Assembly (NCBI GenBank): GCA_910579745.1 | Contig: CAJTVH010000017.1 | Span: 1 to 55,533 of the forward strand | Reading direction: 5' to 3' | Length of the DNA stretch: 55,533 bases | Source of the DNA: an uncultured Clostridia bacterium | GTDB taxonomy: Bacteria > Bacillota > Clostridia > Lachnospirales > CAG-274 | Shown: one piece after another, positions 43,601-52,654 of the stretch | Numbering within the stretch: the first letter of the stretch is position 1 | Layout of the letters: the number at the start of each line of letters is the position of its first letter | Position numbers and translations under genes: made by a program | The notes under the pieces: model-generated | Database searches by the model: none | The model's input: the letters and a program-made list of their open reading frames with translations, nothing else | What the model was told of the DNA's origin: nothing

Positions 43601-43848
43601 CTCGAATTTGTCCCTCTTACGTTTCTTAAATAATTGTCAGAGTCTCCCGAGCTTTGGTTTTTAACATTGTTCATAATTCTGTCATAAGCGTTTCTTTCCC
43701 TACCGCCCTTTTTTAAATTATCAGAAGCGCCTTTGTTATGACGTTCCCCCGCGGACTCATACCTATGTAAAGAAGAGTTTTGACGATTACTACTATTTCT
43801 CTGACGAGGATAATTTCGATTACTATCATTATTTGATGAATTCATCAT
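40681..43848 (-). CDS. Class A penicillin-binding protein (PBP1A family)
   Basis: A 1055-residue bifunctional peptidoglycan synthase. A basic, low-complexity cytoplasmic N-terminus of about 135 residues precedes one membrane segment (about 138-165). The glycosyltransferase domain has AIIAIEDERFYSHGGIDIRSI and EGASTITQQLIKN. The transpeptidase has the SxxK in QPGSVFKVLAAF, SMN in RDSMNIVAVKA and KTG in IAGKTGTTQNSK. After about residue 870 comes a Ser/Asn/Pro-rich outer tail with several Cys and a proline-rich end. It makes and cross-links cell wall glycan. ATG at 43848 follows GGGAGG. Both ends are long for the family. Confidence 0.95.
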   Translation of the reverse strand: MMNSSNNDSNRNYPRQRNSSNRQNSSLHRYESAGERHNKGASDNLKKGGRERNAYDRIMNNVKNQSSGDSDNYLRNVRGTNSSRHEKPYSRNGKNSSLKGDYKIPRYEYDDGEDDDFSERDKSGKKKKVKKKSKFKTFLKVFFLIFFIIVFAVSGAVIGAIMGIIDKAPNLELIAIEPNIYTSVIYDANGAEIDRFHGEENREYVTLDKIPKNMQNAIIAIEDERFYSHGGIDIRSIFRAAYSTVFGNRLEGASTITQQLIKNNITKVTRNNIETKIQEMYLALKYEDELEKQLGSEKAAKNYILELYLNTIYLNHGYNGVQAAALGYFGRDVSELTLSECAVLAGITSSPTRYSPRLNPENNQSRQRRILKNMFEQGYITKDEYDEAYNDDVYARISEYDKTVEDTGASVHSYFVDGLFEQVSKDLQEQHNMSVAQANNLLYNGGLEIHSTFEPKIQKIVDEAYLNDELFPSMEYKIDVSYIVSVGNKESGKQEHKEFNKLVKNKGEADSFVSVKRQEVLKSLPSGQEIISEKSNYAVQPQSAMVILDYKKGEVKAVGGGRGEKLVNRGLNRAVASARQPGSVFKVLAAFTPGIDMGVLTPATVIDDVPLDLNGYKPKNWYKGYKGLSTIRDGIRDSMNIVAVKAMNQAGIDASYQYLLKMGFTTLENDNHASTALGGLTHGVTQLETAAAFGMIANEGKYYKPSFYTKVYDHNGKLLLEKQSEPTQVIKASTAYCVTDMMKDVIRAGTGTKAKFINSSMPIAGKTGTTQNSKDLTFAGYTPYYAASIWLGYDRYDDTVKNMESLKDQSVHLKVWRYVMEKIHEGLEVKDFEKPSGLVVKSICNESGKLAVSGLCDKDPRGSRIRNENFVAGTEPKESCDVHKSATFCGESKMSAGEFCPNVFTQVGIVRPEPYNGSENIDDRKYEIHVGGSCNIHLSSERISEEETETVTNENGQSPENNEGSAGNNEIGENSNPSKVNQGGTQTQTPNVSPSPNDEAAEPPPANNGGIIDSGGVVTANGNPVSDTPSPEPPTQAAVAPSPPARDNLIIDDPM

Positions 43849-44562
43849 TCTTACCTCCCTGCTTACTTAATTATAACAGAATACAAGTAACTTTCAAAGA
43901 AAAATTTATTAATAAATAAAAAAAATTTTATTAATTCCAAATACTTAAACCTTATCAAAAGATTTTTTAAGCCCAATAACACAAAAAGAATCTTATAAAT
44001 ATAAAAAAAGTATTTAGCAAAATGGTTTTTTGAGTATTTTCTCAGACAAAAACTTTTAAATTTTAAAGAAAGTTATTTGGCGGTTTTAAAAATATTATAT
44101 ATTCTTGAAATAAACTCTAATATATAAAAGTGAAATAAATTAAGCTCCATATGAAATAACCACAAAACATCGTTTCTCCGAAAACTTTTCCTCTTTATTT
44201 TAATCAAGTGGAATTTGATATAAAATATTAAGGGTTTTATACTAAAAGAGCGGTTTTAAAGATTCAATTAATTATAAACTTTTGTCCAACTCTCATTAAC
44301 TTAAAAATAATTAAATTTGGCTACTTAAAATCCCGTAGTTCTATGCCAACCGACACTAACACAGCAAAAAAAATTTTCATCTGTCCGCTTTTAAGCAATT
44401 TTCAAGTTCTTCTACTTATAACCTGAATATGCTAACATAATCTTGTTTGAATATAGTTAATATCAAACGATATTTATATAATATTATTATAAATCCTCTT
44501 TTAAAAAAATAATCTATCGTCAATACACATAAAATATAATAAAAATAAAAGTCGGTGAACCC
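43849..44562. other. 714-base intergenic region, nothing recognised
   Basis: A very AT-rich stretch between the divergently transcribed penicillin-binding protein and yunB genes. I see no reading frame of note, no RNA gene and no strong inverted repeat. It must contain promoters for both neighbours, but none is clear enough to place. Confidence 0.6.
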
Positions 44563-45207
44563 ATGAAAAACAAAAAAAGGAAAAACCCGATAAAAAAACT
44601 TTTCATTTTTATTTTTATTATAATTATTATAAGTTTTATTTTTATTTTTATTCGATATAAAAACACCGTTCTGCCGACGGTACTTGAGATAGGTGAAAAA
44701 TACGCTGTGGATACAATAAATGAAAAAATAAATACATCTGTTGAAAAAGTCGTTTCAGAATTAAATTTAACCTCGAAGGACTTTTTTGAGAAAACTTTTG
44801 ACGATAATGAGAAAATAAATTATTTTTCCGCCGATACAATGCTTATAAATAAGGTCTGCTCAAAAACAGCGGCTGAAATAAGCAAAGAGATAAAAGCTTC
44901 TGAAAGCGATAAAATAACTTTGCCTATAGGTATATTCTCAGGTATAGAACTCTTGTCAAACATCGGACCAAAATTCACCGTCTCAATACTTCAAACTGGA
45001 AATACCATTACGGATTATGAAACATCTTTCGAAAGTCAAGGAATAAATCAGATAAACTTTAAAATATGGCTTGTCGCGAAAACCGATATAAATATTGTAA
45101 ATCCCTTTTACTCAAAAAAGGTTTCCGTATCAAGAAAAATTATGCTTGTAAACACCGTATTTAACGGAACCGTTCCACAAACTTATTTGAATATGAGTAA
45201 GCAATAA
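44563..45207 (+). CDS. yunB: Sporulation protein YunB
   Basis: A 214-residue protein with a basic N-terminus and one membrane segment (residues about 11-33, LFIFIFIIIIISFIFIFI). The family pattern follows: AVDTINEKINTSVEKVV, INYFSADTMLINKVCSKTAAEI, ITLPIGIFSGIELLSNIGPKFTVSI (key LPIGxxxGxxLLxxxGP) and the C-terminal NTVFNGTVPQTYLN. In Bacillus YunB is a sigma-E dependent mother-cell protein needed for normal sporulation, with unknown biochemical role. It is a single gene here. It is the best evidence in the window that the host forms endospores. ATG at 44563 follows GGTGA. Confidence 0.9.
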   Translation: MKNKKRKNPIKKLFIFIFIIIIISFIFIFIRYKNTVLPTVLEIGEKYAVDTINEKINTSVEKVVSELNLTSKDFFEKTFDDNEKINYFSADTMLINKVCSKTAAEISKEIKASESDKITLPIGIFSGIELLSNIGPKFTVSILQTGNTITDYETSFESQGINQINFKIWLVAKTDINIVNPFYSKKVSVSRKIMLVNTVFNGTVPQTYLNMSKQ

Positions 45208-45356
45208 AAAATTTGTCTTAAAATAATAAATTATTATTAAATTAATTTTAAAACTATAAAAAAATATGAGTTTCTCAAAAATTGAAAATAGAAAATATAT
45301 CATAAATCTAAATTCGCCAAAATTTTTATTTTATCGACACACTGCGTAAATTATTG

Positions 45357-45503
45357 TTAAGGAAACACCGCACAAAGGAAAATAAAAATAATTTTTCAAA
45401 TTTAAAATTTCCGTTATCGTGTCATTTTTCAAGAAAAATAACACTAACACTCCAATTTTTTTAAAAAATTATTTTTATTTTCCTTTGTGCGGTATTTCCT
45501 TAA
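45357..45503. mobile_element. 147-bp MITE-like inverted-repeat element with TTAA ends
   Basis: The left end TTAAGGAAACACCGCACAAA (continuing GGAAAATAAAAATAATTTTT) and the right end pair over about 40 bp with a single mismatch in the outer 20. A small inner hairpin (GTGTCATTTTTC / GAAAAATAACAC, about 45419-45444) occupies the centre. There is no reading frame. If the element proper begins at GGAAACACC, it is flanked by TTAA on both sides, which would be a target duplication. Only one copy is in the window. It is unrelated to the GAGCGTATC family. Confidence 0.7.
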
Positions 45504-45621
45504 ACAAATTATTTTTTGTTATTATCCGCTAGATTTATCAATATTTAGCAAAATTTATTGCTTTTAAAAATTATAGTGTTATAAAATTTACTCGATTTCC
45601 CTGCCTTACATCATAGAATAG

Positions 45622-45650
45622 TTGATTTTTATTCCACGGTATGATATAAT
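45622..45650 (+). promoter_or_regulatory. Consensus-like promoter with no gene behind it
   Basis: TTGATT (45622-45627), a 17-base spacer and TATAAT (45645-45650). The next 430 bases hold only very short frames (for example a 6-codon one at 45686). It could drive a small RNA or be the relic of a lost gene. The stalk-protein start at 46302 is about 650 bases away, behind a MITE-like element. Confidence 0.5.
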
Positions 45651-46083
45651 GTGATGTAGAAAAAAAGATAACTCTATAACAGTTCATGAAAAGCAAAGTT
45701 CTTTAATCTCTTTTGAAAACTGTATTCTGCAATATCTCAGCGGAAAATAAATGTCATTAGATGAGTTAATTTAGCAAATAAACATTTTGTAGAAAATTCA
45801 AAAACATCACATAAAAGGAGCTTACGAATCCTTTACTCTTTATACTTAGATTAAGGTAGAAAATATTCTATTTAAAAAGAATTATCAAACAGAAAAATAC
45901 TATAATCTTTATAGATTTTAGTATAAAATAAATACAAGTTGGTCTAAGATACGGTTCAGAATAAAAACTATGTAAATATTCTACAATTCAATTTTATTCT
46001 ATCCTTTTCAACAATTTTAACATTTTATATAAAAATTATAGTGTTTTTGTAAAATAAAAAAATACATAATGTTAAGTTTAATT

Positions 46084-46248
46084 TAGGGCGTATCTGAAAA
46101 CTATCATAAGCTATCAGCTATATATGCGAAATATCCAAAAAATTATTAAAAAATAAACAAAAACGGTTCAATTAAACAGAAAAGCCTTTCTGTTTCGTTT
46201 TATTTTTTATAATTTTTCACGCGTATTTTTGTTTTTAGATACGCTCTA
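46084..46248. mobile_element. 165-bp TA-flanked MITE-like inverted-repeat element, copy 2
   Basis: Same length and almost the same sequence as the element at 11632-11796, with scattered substitutions; the outer base pair is changed at the left end (GGGCGTATC). It has the same long imperfect fold and central AACAGAAAAGCC hairpin. It ends 53 bases before the stalk-protein start and could affect that gene's expression. Confidence 0.8.
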
Positions 46249-46301
46249 GACTACTTAAATTATATAAAATTAATTTTAAACATAGAAAGGTTGTTTTACT
46301 T

Positions 46302-47255
46302 ATGAAAAAAAGATTATTTATAATATCTTGTTGTGTGGTTATGTTAAATATATTTAATGTAAAAGCAAGTAATAATCAAATTAATATAATTGTTAATGGA
46401 AATAGTGTCGAATTTACCAATGAAACAGGCTATCCTTATGTAGACAGCAGTAACAGAACAATGGTACCGTTAAGAGTTACAATGGAAGCAGCCGGTGCCA
46501 CTGTCGGATATGATACAAATAATCAAACGGCTATAGTTATAACTGAGCATGATAGAATTGAAGTGCCTGTCGGAACAGATTATTTGTATAATAACAATCT
46601 AAAAATTCAAAATGATACAACAGCGGTTATAAATAACGGAAGAGTTTATCTGCCAATTAGAGCTGTATTGGAATGCGCTAATTATACTGTGGAATGGGAT
46701 AAAAACACTCAAACAGTTAATGCCTATAATTTTACTTTTAACAACTCTGACTTTATTCCATATTCCACAAGTGATTTGCGTACTCTTACAGAAAATGTAA
46801 TAAAAGGTAATGTAGTATATATTAATGGACAGTATTACGCTACACCTGATTATGTTAAAAGATTTAATAATACAGTGATTCACTATTCAGGCAACGATTT
46901 AAATAGCGCAATTTATCCACAAGCGGACCGATTCGCTTCAGCTAATATGGAAGCATCTGATTTTGAATGGATATCAGGCATAACGAACTTTGATAAAATT
47001 CTTGTGGACGAAAAAACTTTAGATAAAAGTATCAAAACAGATAAATCAGATATTCCCGGATTTGTTTATGTATATTGTTTTTATGAAAACAGTTCAACAA
47101 ATATTAAAGTTATTTATCCTGTTGATGAAATTACAGATAATTTTATGAGTTCTGATAACGCCTCAGGTGAGTTTAATGGAATAAAAATGAAAAAAGAAAA
47201 TGGAATACTATATTTTGACTACAATGATTTAGTAAGATTGGGATTATATAAATAA
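46302..47255 (+). CDS. Secreted protein with copper amine oxidase N-terminal-like (stalk) domain
   Basis: A 317-residue protein with a signal peptide (residues about 1-22, ending VKA before SNN). Residues about 25-145 match the Cu_amine_oxidase-N 'stalk' domain: GYPYVDSSNRTMVPLRVTMEAAGATVGYD (key SNRTMVPLR), then NGRVYLPIRAVLECANYTVEWDKNTQTV, so two half-repeats are present. Such domains occur in many surface proteins of Firmicutes and do not make it an oxidase. The remaining 170 residues I do not recognise. It has GAAAGG before its ATG and stands alone between a MITE-like element and a bidirectional terminator. The codon use is more AT-rich than that of the B12 genes. Confidence 0.75.
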   Translation: MKKRLFIISCCVVMLNIFNVKASNNQINIIVNGNSVEFTNETGYPYVDSSNRTMVPLRVTMEAAGATVGYDTNNQTAIVITEHDRIEVPVGTDYLYNNNLKIQNDTTAVINNGRVYLPIRAVLECANYTVEWDKNTQTVNAYNFTFNNSDFIPYSTSDLRTLTENVIKGNVVYINGQYYATPDYVKRFNNTVIHYSGNDLNSAIYPQADRFASANMEASDFEWISGITNFDKILVDEKTLDKSIKTDKSDIPGFVYVYCFYENSSTNIKVIYPVDEITDNFMSSDNASGEFNGIKMKKENGILYFDYNDLVRLGLYK

Positions 47256-47609
47256 AAATTTCCCGTCAATATTCCATTGATAAATATAAGTAAGTATACA
47301 TAATAATGCGTATCCTATATGAATGCATCCGCTCTTTTCCTCTAAAAATTTATTATAAGAACGAATAAAATTTATCATCTATTATAATAGACCTTTCTTA
47401 ATAAAAAAATTTACATATTATAAATTTATCCTTTGATAAAATAATATACAATTTCAGGGATTTAGCCCTAAAACCTCTGATTTATGCCTTTTTTATACTA
47501 TGTTTTTAGTAATAAGCTTGAAATATGCTTATTTATCTTTTATGATTTTTCATATATTTGGGGGTCCGCTAATATATATCGATAAAATATAATTGTATAA
47601 TAAAAAAAC

Positions 47610-47641
47610 GTCGCGAAAACTAAATTTTTAATTTTCGCGAC
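47610..47641. terminator. Bidirectional intrinsic terminator
   Basis: GTCGCGAAAA (47610-47619) pairs with TTTTCGCGAC (47632-47641) around an AT loop. A run of A lies before it (47602-47608) and a run of T after it (47643-47648), so it can stop transcription from both sides. It lies between the convergent stalk-protein and pectate lyase genes. The rest of 47256-47770 shows nothing else I can support. Confidence 0.85.
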
Positions 47642-47770
47642 ATTTTTTATATAGATAATGATTAAATACCGTCCATTTATAGATACATAACAGTACTCTA
47701 TTACATATCGGCCAAAAAATTTATATATTCAATTAGTTTTAACCATTAATATATAAATTTATCTTTCTGA

Positions 47771-50700
47771 CTATTTACAAAATACAATAGTAGCAGTATC
47801 TTTAACGCTGTTATCATCATTAGCGTACGCTGTTAAAGTGAATTCATAGCCGTCATCAAGACCACACCATTGATTAATTGTAAATGTATTTGTCATGTTC
47901 GTGAGAATATTTGACTGGCCTCCCCAAACATTCACAAAGTTATCAACCGGCTCAAACCACCAATTTCCACCATTCAACTCAAAATAATATTTATTGTCAC
48001 TTGAATTGACAATAGTGTCAAAAGATACGGTTTCTCCAGCGTGAACATATATTGTACTATCAACTATATCTACAGATATATCTTTGTTATTAACAGATGG
48101 AGATTGAGTGATTTCTTCCGTAGTCTCTTCTGTTGTGGTTTCTGTTGTCTCAACAGTTGTTTCCTCTGTGGTGGTACCAGTTTCAACAATTTGTATGTCT
48201 TCTTCCAGTTTATCGGCATATGAATCAGTAGCTATAAGTTTACCGCCTGTTTTGATATTAACTCCTTTAACAAGGAAATAACTTGCCGAATCACTTGTTA
48301 TTTTTACAATATATGAATGACCTCCCACAGCGTCAAATTTAAGAGATATAGGATTTTTTCCGTCCGATGACGCCGTAACCGACGCAAGCGCTCTTGTCGT
48401 ATCATTAACGTCATATATTGTGGCTGTTCCACTTGCCTTATCCGGATAAAGGAAATCAAACTCAACAATAGTATCTCTGTGTGTTTTATTTCCGTCAAAT
48501 GATAATAAGAGAATATCTCCTACAAGAGCGTTATACCCGCCCATACTATGATACCTGAAACTTGGCATTACTTTTATATCCGCTTTTTTTGTGGAATCGG
48601 AAATCACTTTATTCGTTCCTAAATCAGATGTCAAATTAAAATTGTATTCTATAATTTCTTCTTTCTCAACGCTTTCAATTAAATTTCCTCTGGTCTCAAC
48701 AGCAAGTTTCCTCACAAGGAAATAACTCGATGAGTCACTTGTTATTTTTACAATATATGAATGACCTCCCGCGGCGTCAAATTTGAGTGAAACAGGATTA
48801 ACTCCATCCGCCGACGCCGTAACCGACGCGAGCGCTTTTGTCGTGTCATTTATATCATATACAGTAGCTGTTCCTTTAGCTCTACTCGGATATAGAAAAT
48901 CAAATTTTATTTCCGTGTTTTTATATGTTCCGCTTCCAGCAAATGATAATGAGAGAATATCTCCTACAAGAGCGTCATATCCACCCATACTGTGGTATCT
49001 AAAGCTTGGAAGTAATTTAACATACGCTTTTCCGCTGTTATCAGAAATATTTACATTTGTTCCTCTATCAGAAGTCAAATTAAACTCATATTCAGGAATG
49101 CTTTCAGTTGTTGTTTCTGTTGTTGTTTCCGTGTTTGTATCAGTTTTCTCAACTAATCCGGTTTTTGTTTTTACTGTTAATCCTTTAGCGAGGAAATAAT
49201 TAGCGGAAGAACTTGTCACTCTTACAACATATGAGTGTCCTCCCTCACCGTCAAATATAAGTTTAACAGGATTTGTGCCGTCGGCGGTAAGATTTGCTTT
49301 CGCGAGAGACTTTGAGTATGACATATCTAACGCGTCAAATATTTCAGCTGTCGCCGACGCTTCTGTGGGATAAAGTAAATCAAAGGAGATATTTGTATTT
49401 GTATATTTTCCCGAACCGTCAAGGGTTAAATAAAGTATATCTCCTGTGGAAGCGTTATATCCACCCATACTGTGATATTTAAATCCTGAAAGAGGTTTGA
49501 TTTTCGCTTTTTGAGAAGCGTCTGAAATATAGACGTTTGTTCCCTTATCAGATGTTAAATCAAACTTGTATTCTGAATAGTTGTTATAAGGCGACGCTGT
49601 TTTAAGTCTCTCAAATCTCACTCCGTAGAAATACGCGTTTGAGCCCTCAACATAAGCGTAATAAGTTTTACCCGCCTTAACTGTTACTTTTGTGGAAGTT
49701 TCCAAAGCGTCTGAACCGCTGTTTGATTTTGTTCCGACAACAGCACCGTTCTCATCCACAATTTTAAATGTCTTATTTGAACCAATACGATAATAAACAG
49801 TGTAGTCGCCATCATAAACCGGCTCAAATGTAAGCGGGGCGTCACTCTTAATTCCCGTAACATATCCGTCAAATTTAATTTTATCAATAGTTGTCCCTAA
49901 ACTTGTATAAACGAGAGCGTCTTTAGCGAATAATCCCTCCATAAGTTCCGCGTACGCACTTTTATTCTCTGAGGCTTTCCAATTAGTCGTTACATAATCT
50001 GAATTTGCGATTTCTTTTGAGAGAGTAACCGTACCTGGAGGAAAAGCGTTTACAGTAAGGTCATTAATATAATATTCAATATTATTATATCCTTCCCCAA
50101 GATAATCTCCCGTGGCGTCAGAAGCGTCGTACGGGTCAAGGCCTCTCGCTATTTCCCAATCATCGGGCATACCGTCATTATCGCTGTCTACAATTTCTTT
50201 TTTAAGAATAGCCGACGGATAATATTGACTGTAATCAACAAAATTAATATTATTTTTAGCGATTTCAGCCTGCTGTGTTGCGCTTGCCTCAGAAAGAGGT
50301 CTCGCTCCCGTAATTGAACCTGTTCCGTTTATAGCGTCCCGCATAACTTCAAGGTCAATTTTAGGTTTGCAGTTTTCACTTATACCGGCTCCAGCATATT
50401 TGGTAACTTTATCGAAAGCCACATCCGCTGTGTCCATAGTTGGAGCTACAGAAACATCAATACCGTTTGTTAGGAGAGGCATATAATTGTCGGTTCTATA
50501 ATACGCCTCATCATATCCATACGTGGAAGTAACATTGCCATAATTAACGGCCTTCCAGTTATTTGTCTCACTGTTGCGAATACTTCCGTCTTTATTAACC
50601 ATCTTGTTTCCCGTAAGATAAAATTTATATTTCTCAACATTTGTTCCGCTTGAGAAATTAATATAATTATATCCGCCTGACGTTGATGAACCCGCCTTAA

Positions 50701-51511
50701 AGTAATTTCCAGCGTAATTGAGGTGTCCCAAAGTACCGTAAGCCGTCTGATATCCCCAATCGTAAACAACATTGTTTACAAAATCCATTACATTCGTTCC
50801 CTCAACTTTACCTCTGAAGTTTCTTGATATATTATGAGCTATCATATTATGATGCCAAGAGTTTTGTCCTTTTCCAAACATTATGCCGAAACCATGAATT
50901 CCCTTTGAGTGATAAGAAAATGAGTTAGCTGGACCGATTAAACTCCATTGAACAGTTTGATTTGTGTTATTTGAATAAAGCCCCCATTGTTCATCGTTTG
51001 CCCATCCGATTGAACAGTGGTCGACAATAGAGTTTGAGCCTTTGGCCCCTCCAAAAGCGTCATAATCAGCGCTTGTGCCCCTCTCTCCTGGTCGTGAACT
51101 TATAAAACGAAGAATGATATTATTTCCACCGAGACCAATTTTATAATTTTTGAGAGTAATGCCTTTTCCGCCTGGAGCGGTTTGCCCCGCAACAGTAACG
51201 TTATCTTTGACAACAACATCACTCTTTAACTCAATAGTCCCCGAAACATCAAAAACAACTATCCTGTTAGAACCGCCAACCGCGTCACGAAATGAACCCG
51301 GACCACTGTCATTAAGATTCGTAACATGATAAACTTTTCCGCCTCGTCCGCCTGTAGCGAATTTTCCACCGCCCTCAGCACCGGGAAACGCCGGAAGATT
51401 GTCTGTACCCGCGGCAAAAACATTCATACAAGAAATTGAGCTAAAAGCCATAACTGAAGCCACAACAGTTGCTAATGTTTTTTTCAACTCTTTTTTGAAG
51501 CTAAATTTCAT
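47771..51511 (-). CDS. Secreted multidomain pectate lyase
   Basis: A 1246-residue exported protein. The signal peptide is about residues 1-33 (ending VFAAG). Residues about 38-440 are a pectate lyase beta-helix: FPGAEGGGKFATGGRGGKV at the start, then RIVVFDVSGTIEL, RPGERG, HCSIGW, and NMIAHNISRNFRGK with a candidate catalytic Arg. DSDNDGMPDDWEIARGLDP is a Ca-binding-type linker. Residues about 643-780, 805-940 and 953-1093 are three copies of one module (each with YxFxLTSDxGTN and YHSMGGY), joined by Thr/Glu-rich linkers. An Ig-like end domain follows. It would cleave pectate outside the cell, with the modules probably binding the polymer. No SLH or sortase signal is seen. Confidence 0.92.
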   Translation of the reverse strand: MKFSFKKELKKTLATVVASVMAFSSISCMNVFAAGTDNLPAFPGAEGGGKFATGGRGGKVYHVTNLNDSGPGSFRDAVGGSNRIVVFDVSGTIELKSDVVVKDNVTVAGQTAPGGKGITLKNYKIGLGGNNIILRFISSRPGERGTSADYDAFGGAKGSNSIVDHCSIGWANDEQWGLYSNNTNQTVQWSLIGPANSFSYHSKGIHGFGIMFGKGQNSWHHNMIAHNISRNFRGKVEGTNVMDFVNNVVYDWGYQTAYGTLGHLNYAGNYFKAGSSTSGGYNYINFSSGTNVEKYKFYLTGNKMVNKDGSIRNSETNNWKAVNYGNVTSTYGYDEAYYRTDNYMPLLTNGIDVSVAPTMDTADVAFDKVTKYAGAGISENCKPKIDLEVMRDAINGTGSITGARPLSEASATQQAEIAKNNINFVDYSQYYPSAILKKEIVDSDNDGMPDDWEIARGLDPYDASDATGDYLGEGYNNIEYYINDLTVNAFPPGTVTLSKEIANSDYVTTNWKASENKSAYAELMEGLFAKDALVYTSLGTTIDKIKFDGYVTGIKSDAPLTFEPVYDGDYTVYYRIGSNKTFKIVDENGAVVGTKSNSGSDALETSTKVTVKAGKTYYAYVEGSNAYFYGVRFERLKTASPYNNYSEYKFDLTSDKGTNVYISDASQKAKIKPLSGFKYHSMGGYNASTGDILYLTLDGSGKYTNTNISFDLLYPTEASATAEIFDALDMSYSKSLAKANLTADGTNPVKLIFDGEGGHSYVVRVTSSSANYFLAKGLTVKTKTGLVEKTDTNTETTTETTTESIPEYEFNLTSDRGTNVNISDNSGKAYVKLLPSFRYHSMGGYDALVGDILSLSFAGSGTYKNTEIKFDFLYPSRAKGTATVYDINDTTKALASVTASADGVNPVSLKFDAAGGHSYIVKITSDSSSYFLVRKLAVETRGNLIESVEKEEIIEYNFNLTSDLGTNKVISDSTKKADIKVMPSFRYHSMGGYNALVGDILLLSFDGNKTHRDTIVEFDFLYPDKASGTATIYDVNDTTRALASVTASSDGKNPISLKFDAVGGHSYIVKITSDSASYFLVKGVNIKTGGKLIATDSYADKLEEDIQIVETGTTTEETTVETTETTTEETTEEITQSPSVNNKDISVDIVDSTIYVHAGETVSFDTIVNSSDNKYYFELNGGNWWFEPVDNFVNVWGGQSNILTNMTNTFTINQWCGLDDGYEFTLTAYANDDNSVKDTATIVFCK

Positions 51512-51564
51512 AAAAATTTCCCTCCTTAGAAAAAAATGTATTTGTTTTAAATATGTTTAAAGTA

Positions 51565-51583
51565 TACTTGCGCTTACATTATA
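51565..51583 (-). promoter_or_regulatory. Putative promoter -10 with overlapping cre-like site of the pectate lyase gene
   Basis: On the minus strand TATAAT (51583-51578) is followed directly by TGTAAGCGCAAGTA (51578-51565), which fits the CcpA catabolite-repression pattern TGNAANCGNNNNCA except for the next-to-last base. It lies about 55 bases before the start codon. A good -35 box is not visible, so the promoter call is weak; carbon control would be sensible for a pectinase. Confidence 0.4.
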
Positions 51584-51916
51584 AATCAATAGCTTTTTTG
51601 GTTATTTTTTCAATTTTGAGATAAAATTTTTTTATCTTTTTTTGTTTATTTTTCATAGATATAAATTCAAATTTTAAAAACACTATAAATTATGTTAAAT
51701 ATATATAATTTGATTAATTTAATTTTTAGTATTATTTTTTTTCTTTAAAAATTCTTGTACGTAAAATCAAAAAGTAATGTTTTTACAGTAATTAATTTTG
51801 ATAACAAATGGAATAAAAAGTAAAATAAATGTTAGTAGTTAATAAAAATTTTCTCGTAAAATATCATATTTTTTAAGTGTTATAAAAAAGTATGATAAAT
51901 AATTAACAATCTTATT

Positions 51917-51975
51917 AAAAAAATTTTTAGTTTAATTTAAATATATATTTAGCAAATTAAACTAAAAATTTTTTT
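51917..51975. repeat. Perfect 22-bp inverted repeat between divergent genes
   Basis: The left arm runs 51917-51938 (A7, T5, then AGTTTAATTT) and the right arm 51954-51975 is its exact reverse complement, with a 15-base loop. It carries T runs on both strands, so it looks like a bidirectional terminator. However, it lies in the 1.1-kb gap between two divergently transcribed genes, where no transcript should end. The rest of 51512-52654 is extremely AT-rich and has only the promoters listed. Confidence 0.7.
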
Positions 51976-52437
51976 TATTTAAAGAATTTATATACTTTTT
52001 TTATTAATTTATAATAACATCTTAAATGTAAAACTATTTTTTATAATAATAACTTGTATTAAAAAATAAAGTCAAATAAAATCTCTATAAGTATAACCGC
52101 TATAAATATATAATCAGCGAAATGAGAAAATCATAAGTATTTATATCTGTCCCTTGACAATATTAGAAATAAATATTTTTCAATGTTTATTGAATCTGTT
52201 CAACACCCTAAAAAATTTTTTTATTAGTCACCAGAACAAATCTATTTTATTTTTTATGACTTTTTTAATATTTTCCATTAGAAAATGTCTTTAATTTCAT
52301 TAACTTTCTAAAGTTTCAGACAAATTTAACAATAGATATAGAATTTTCAGATCCCCCCTAACATATTTTACTGTTTTTTATAAAAAAACACTATATTTAT
52401 AGCATATTCCTTTATGTTTCTTTATAGTTCTTAACAG

Positions 52438-52467
52438 TTGAAAGATTGTCAAAAAATGTGTTATAAT
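52438..52467 (+). promoter_or_regulatory. Promoter of the amino-acid ABC transporter genes
   Basis: TTGAAA (52438-52443), an 18-base spacer and TATAAT (52462-52467), about 190 bases before the start codon. The leader contains a small hairpin (AAATAAGC/GCTTATTT, 52491-52517) and T-rich DNA after it, possibly an attenuator, but no riboswitch class that I recognise. Confidence 0.65.
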
Positions 52468-52654
52468 TGTTATAATATATCTAAAAGCTGAAATAAGCGT
52501 AAAAATTAAGCTTATTTATAAATAGTTTTTTATTTTTTATAATCTTAAAAAATATTTATATTTTAAAAAAATTTATTATTCCGCATATTTTTAACGACTT
52601 TTTACAGCTTTCAGGCATATTCTATCAAAAATATTAAATAATGGAGGAAAAATT

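Noticed and set aside
52491..52517. Hairpin in the ABC transporter leader as a regulatory terminator
   Set aside because: The stem is short and AT-rich and the T run starts about eight bases later, so I only mention it with the promoter.
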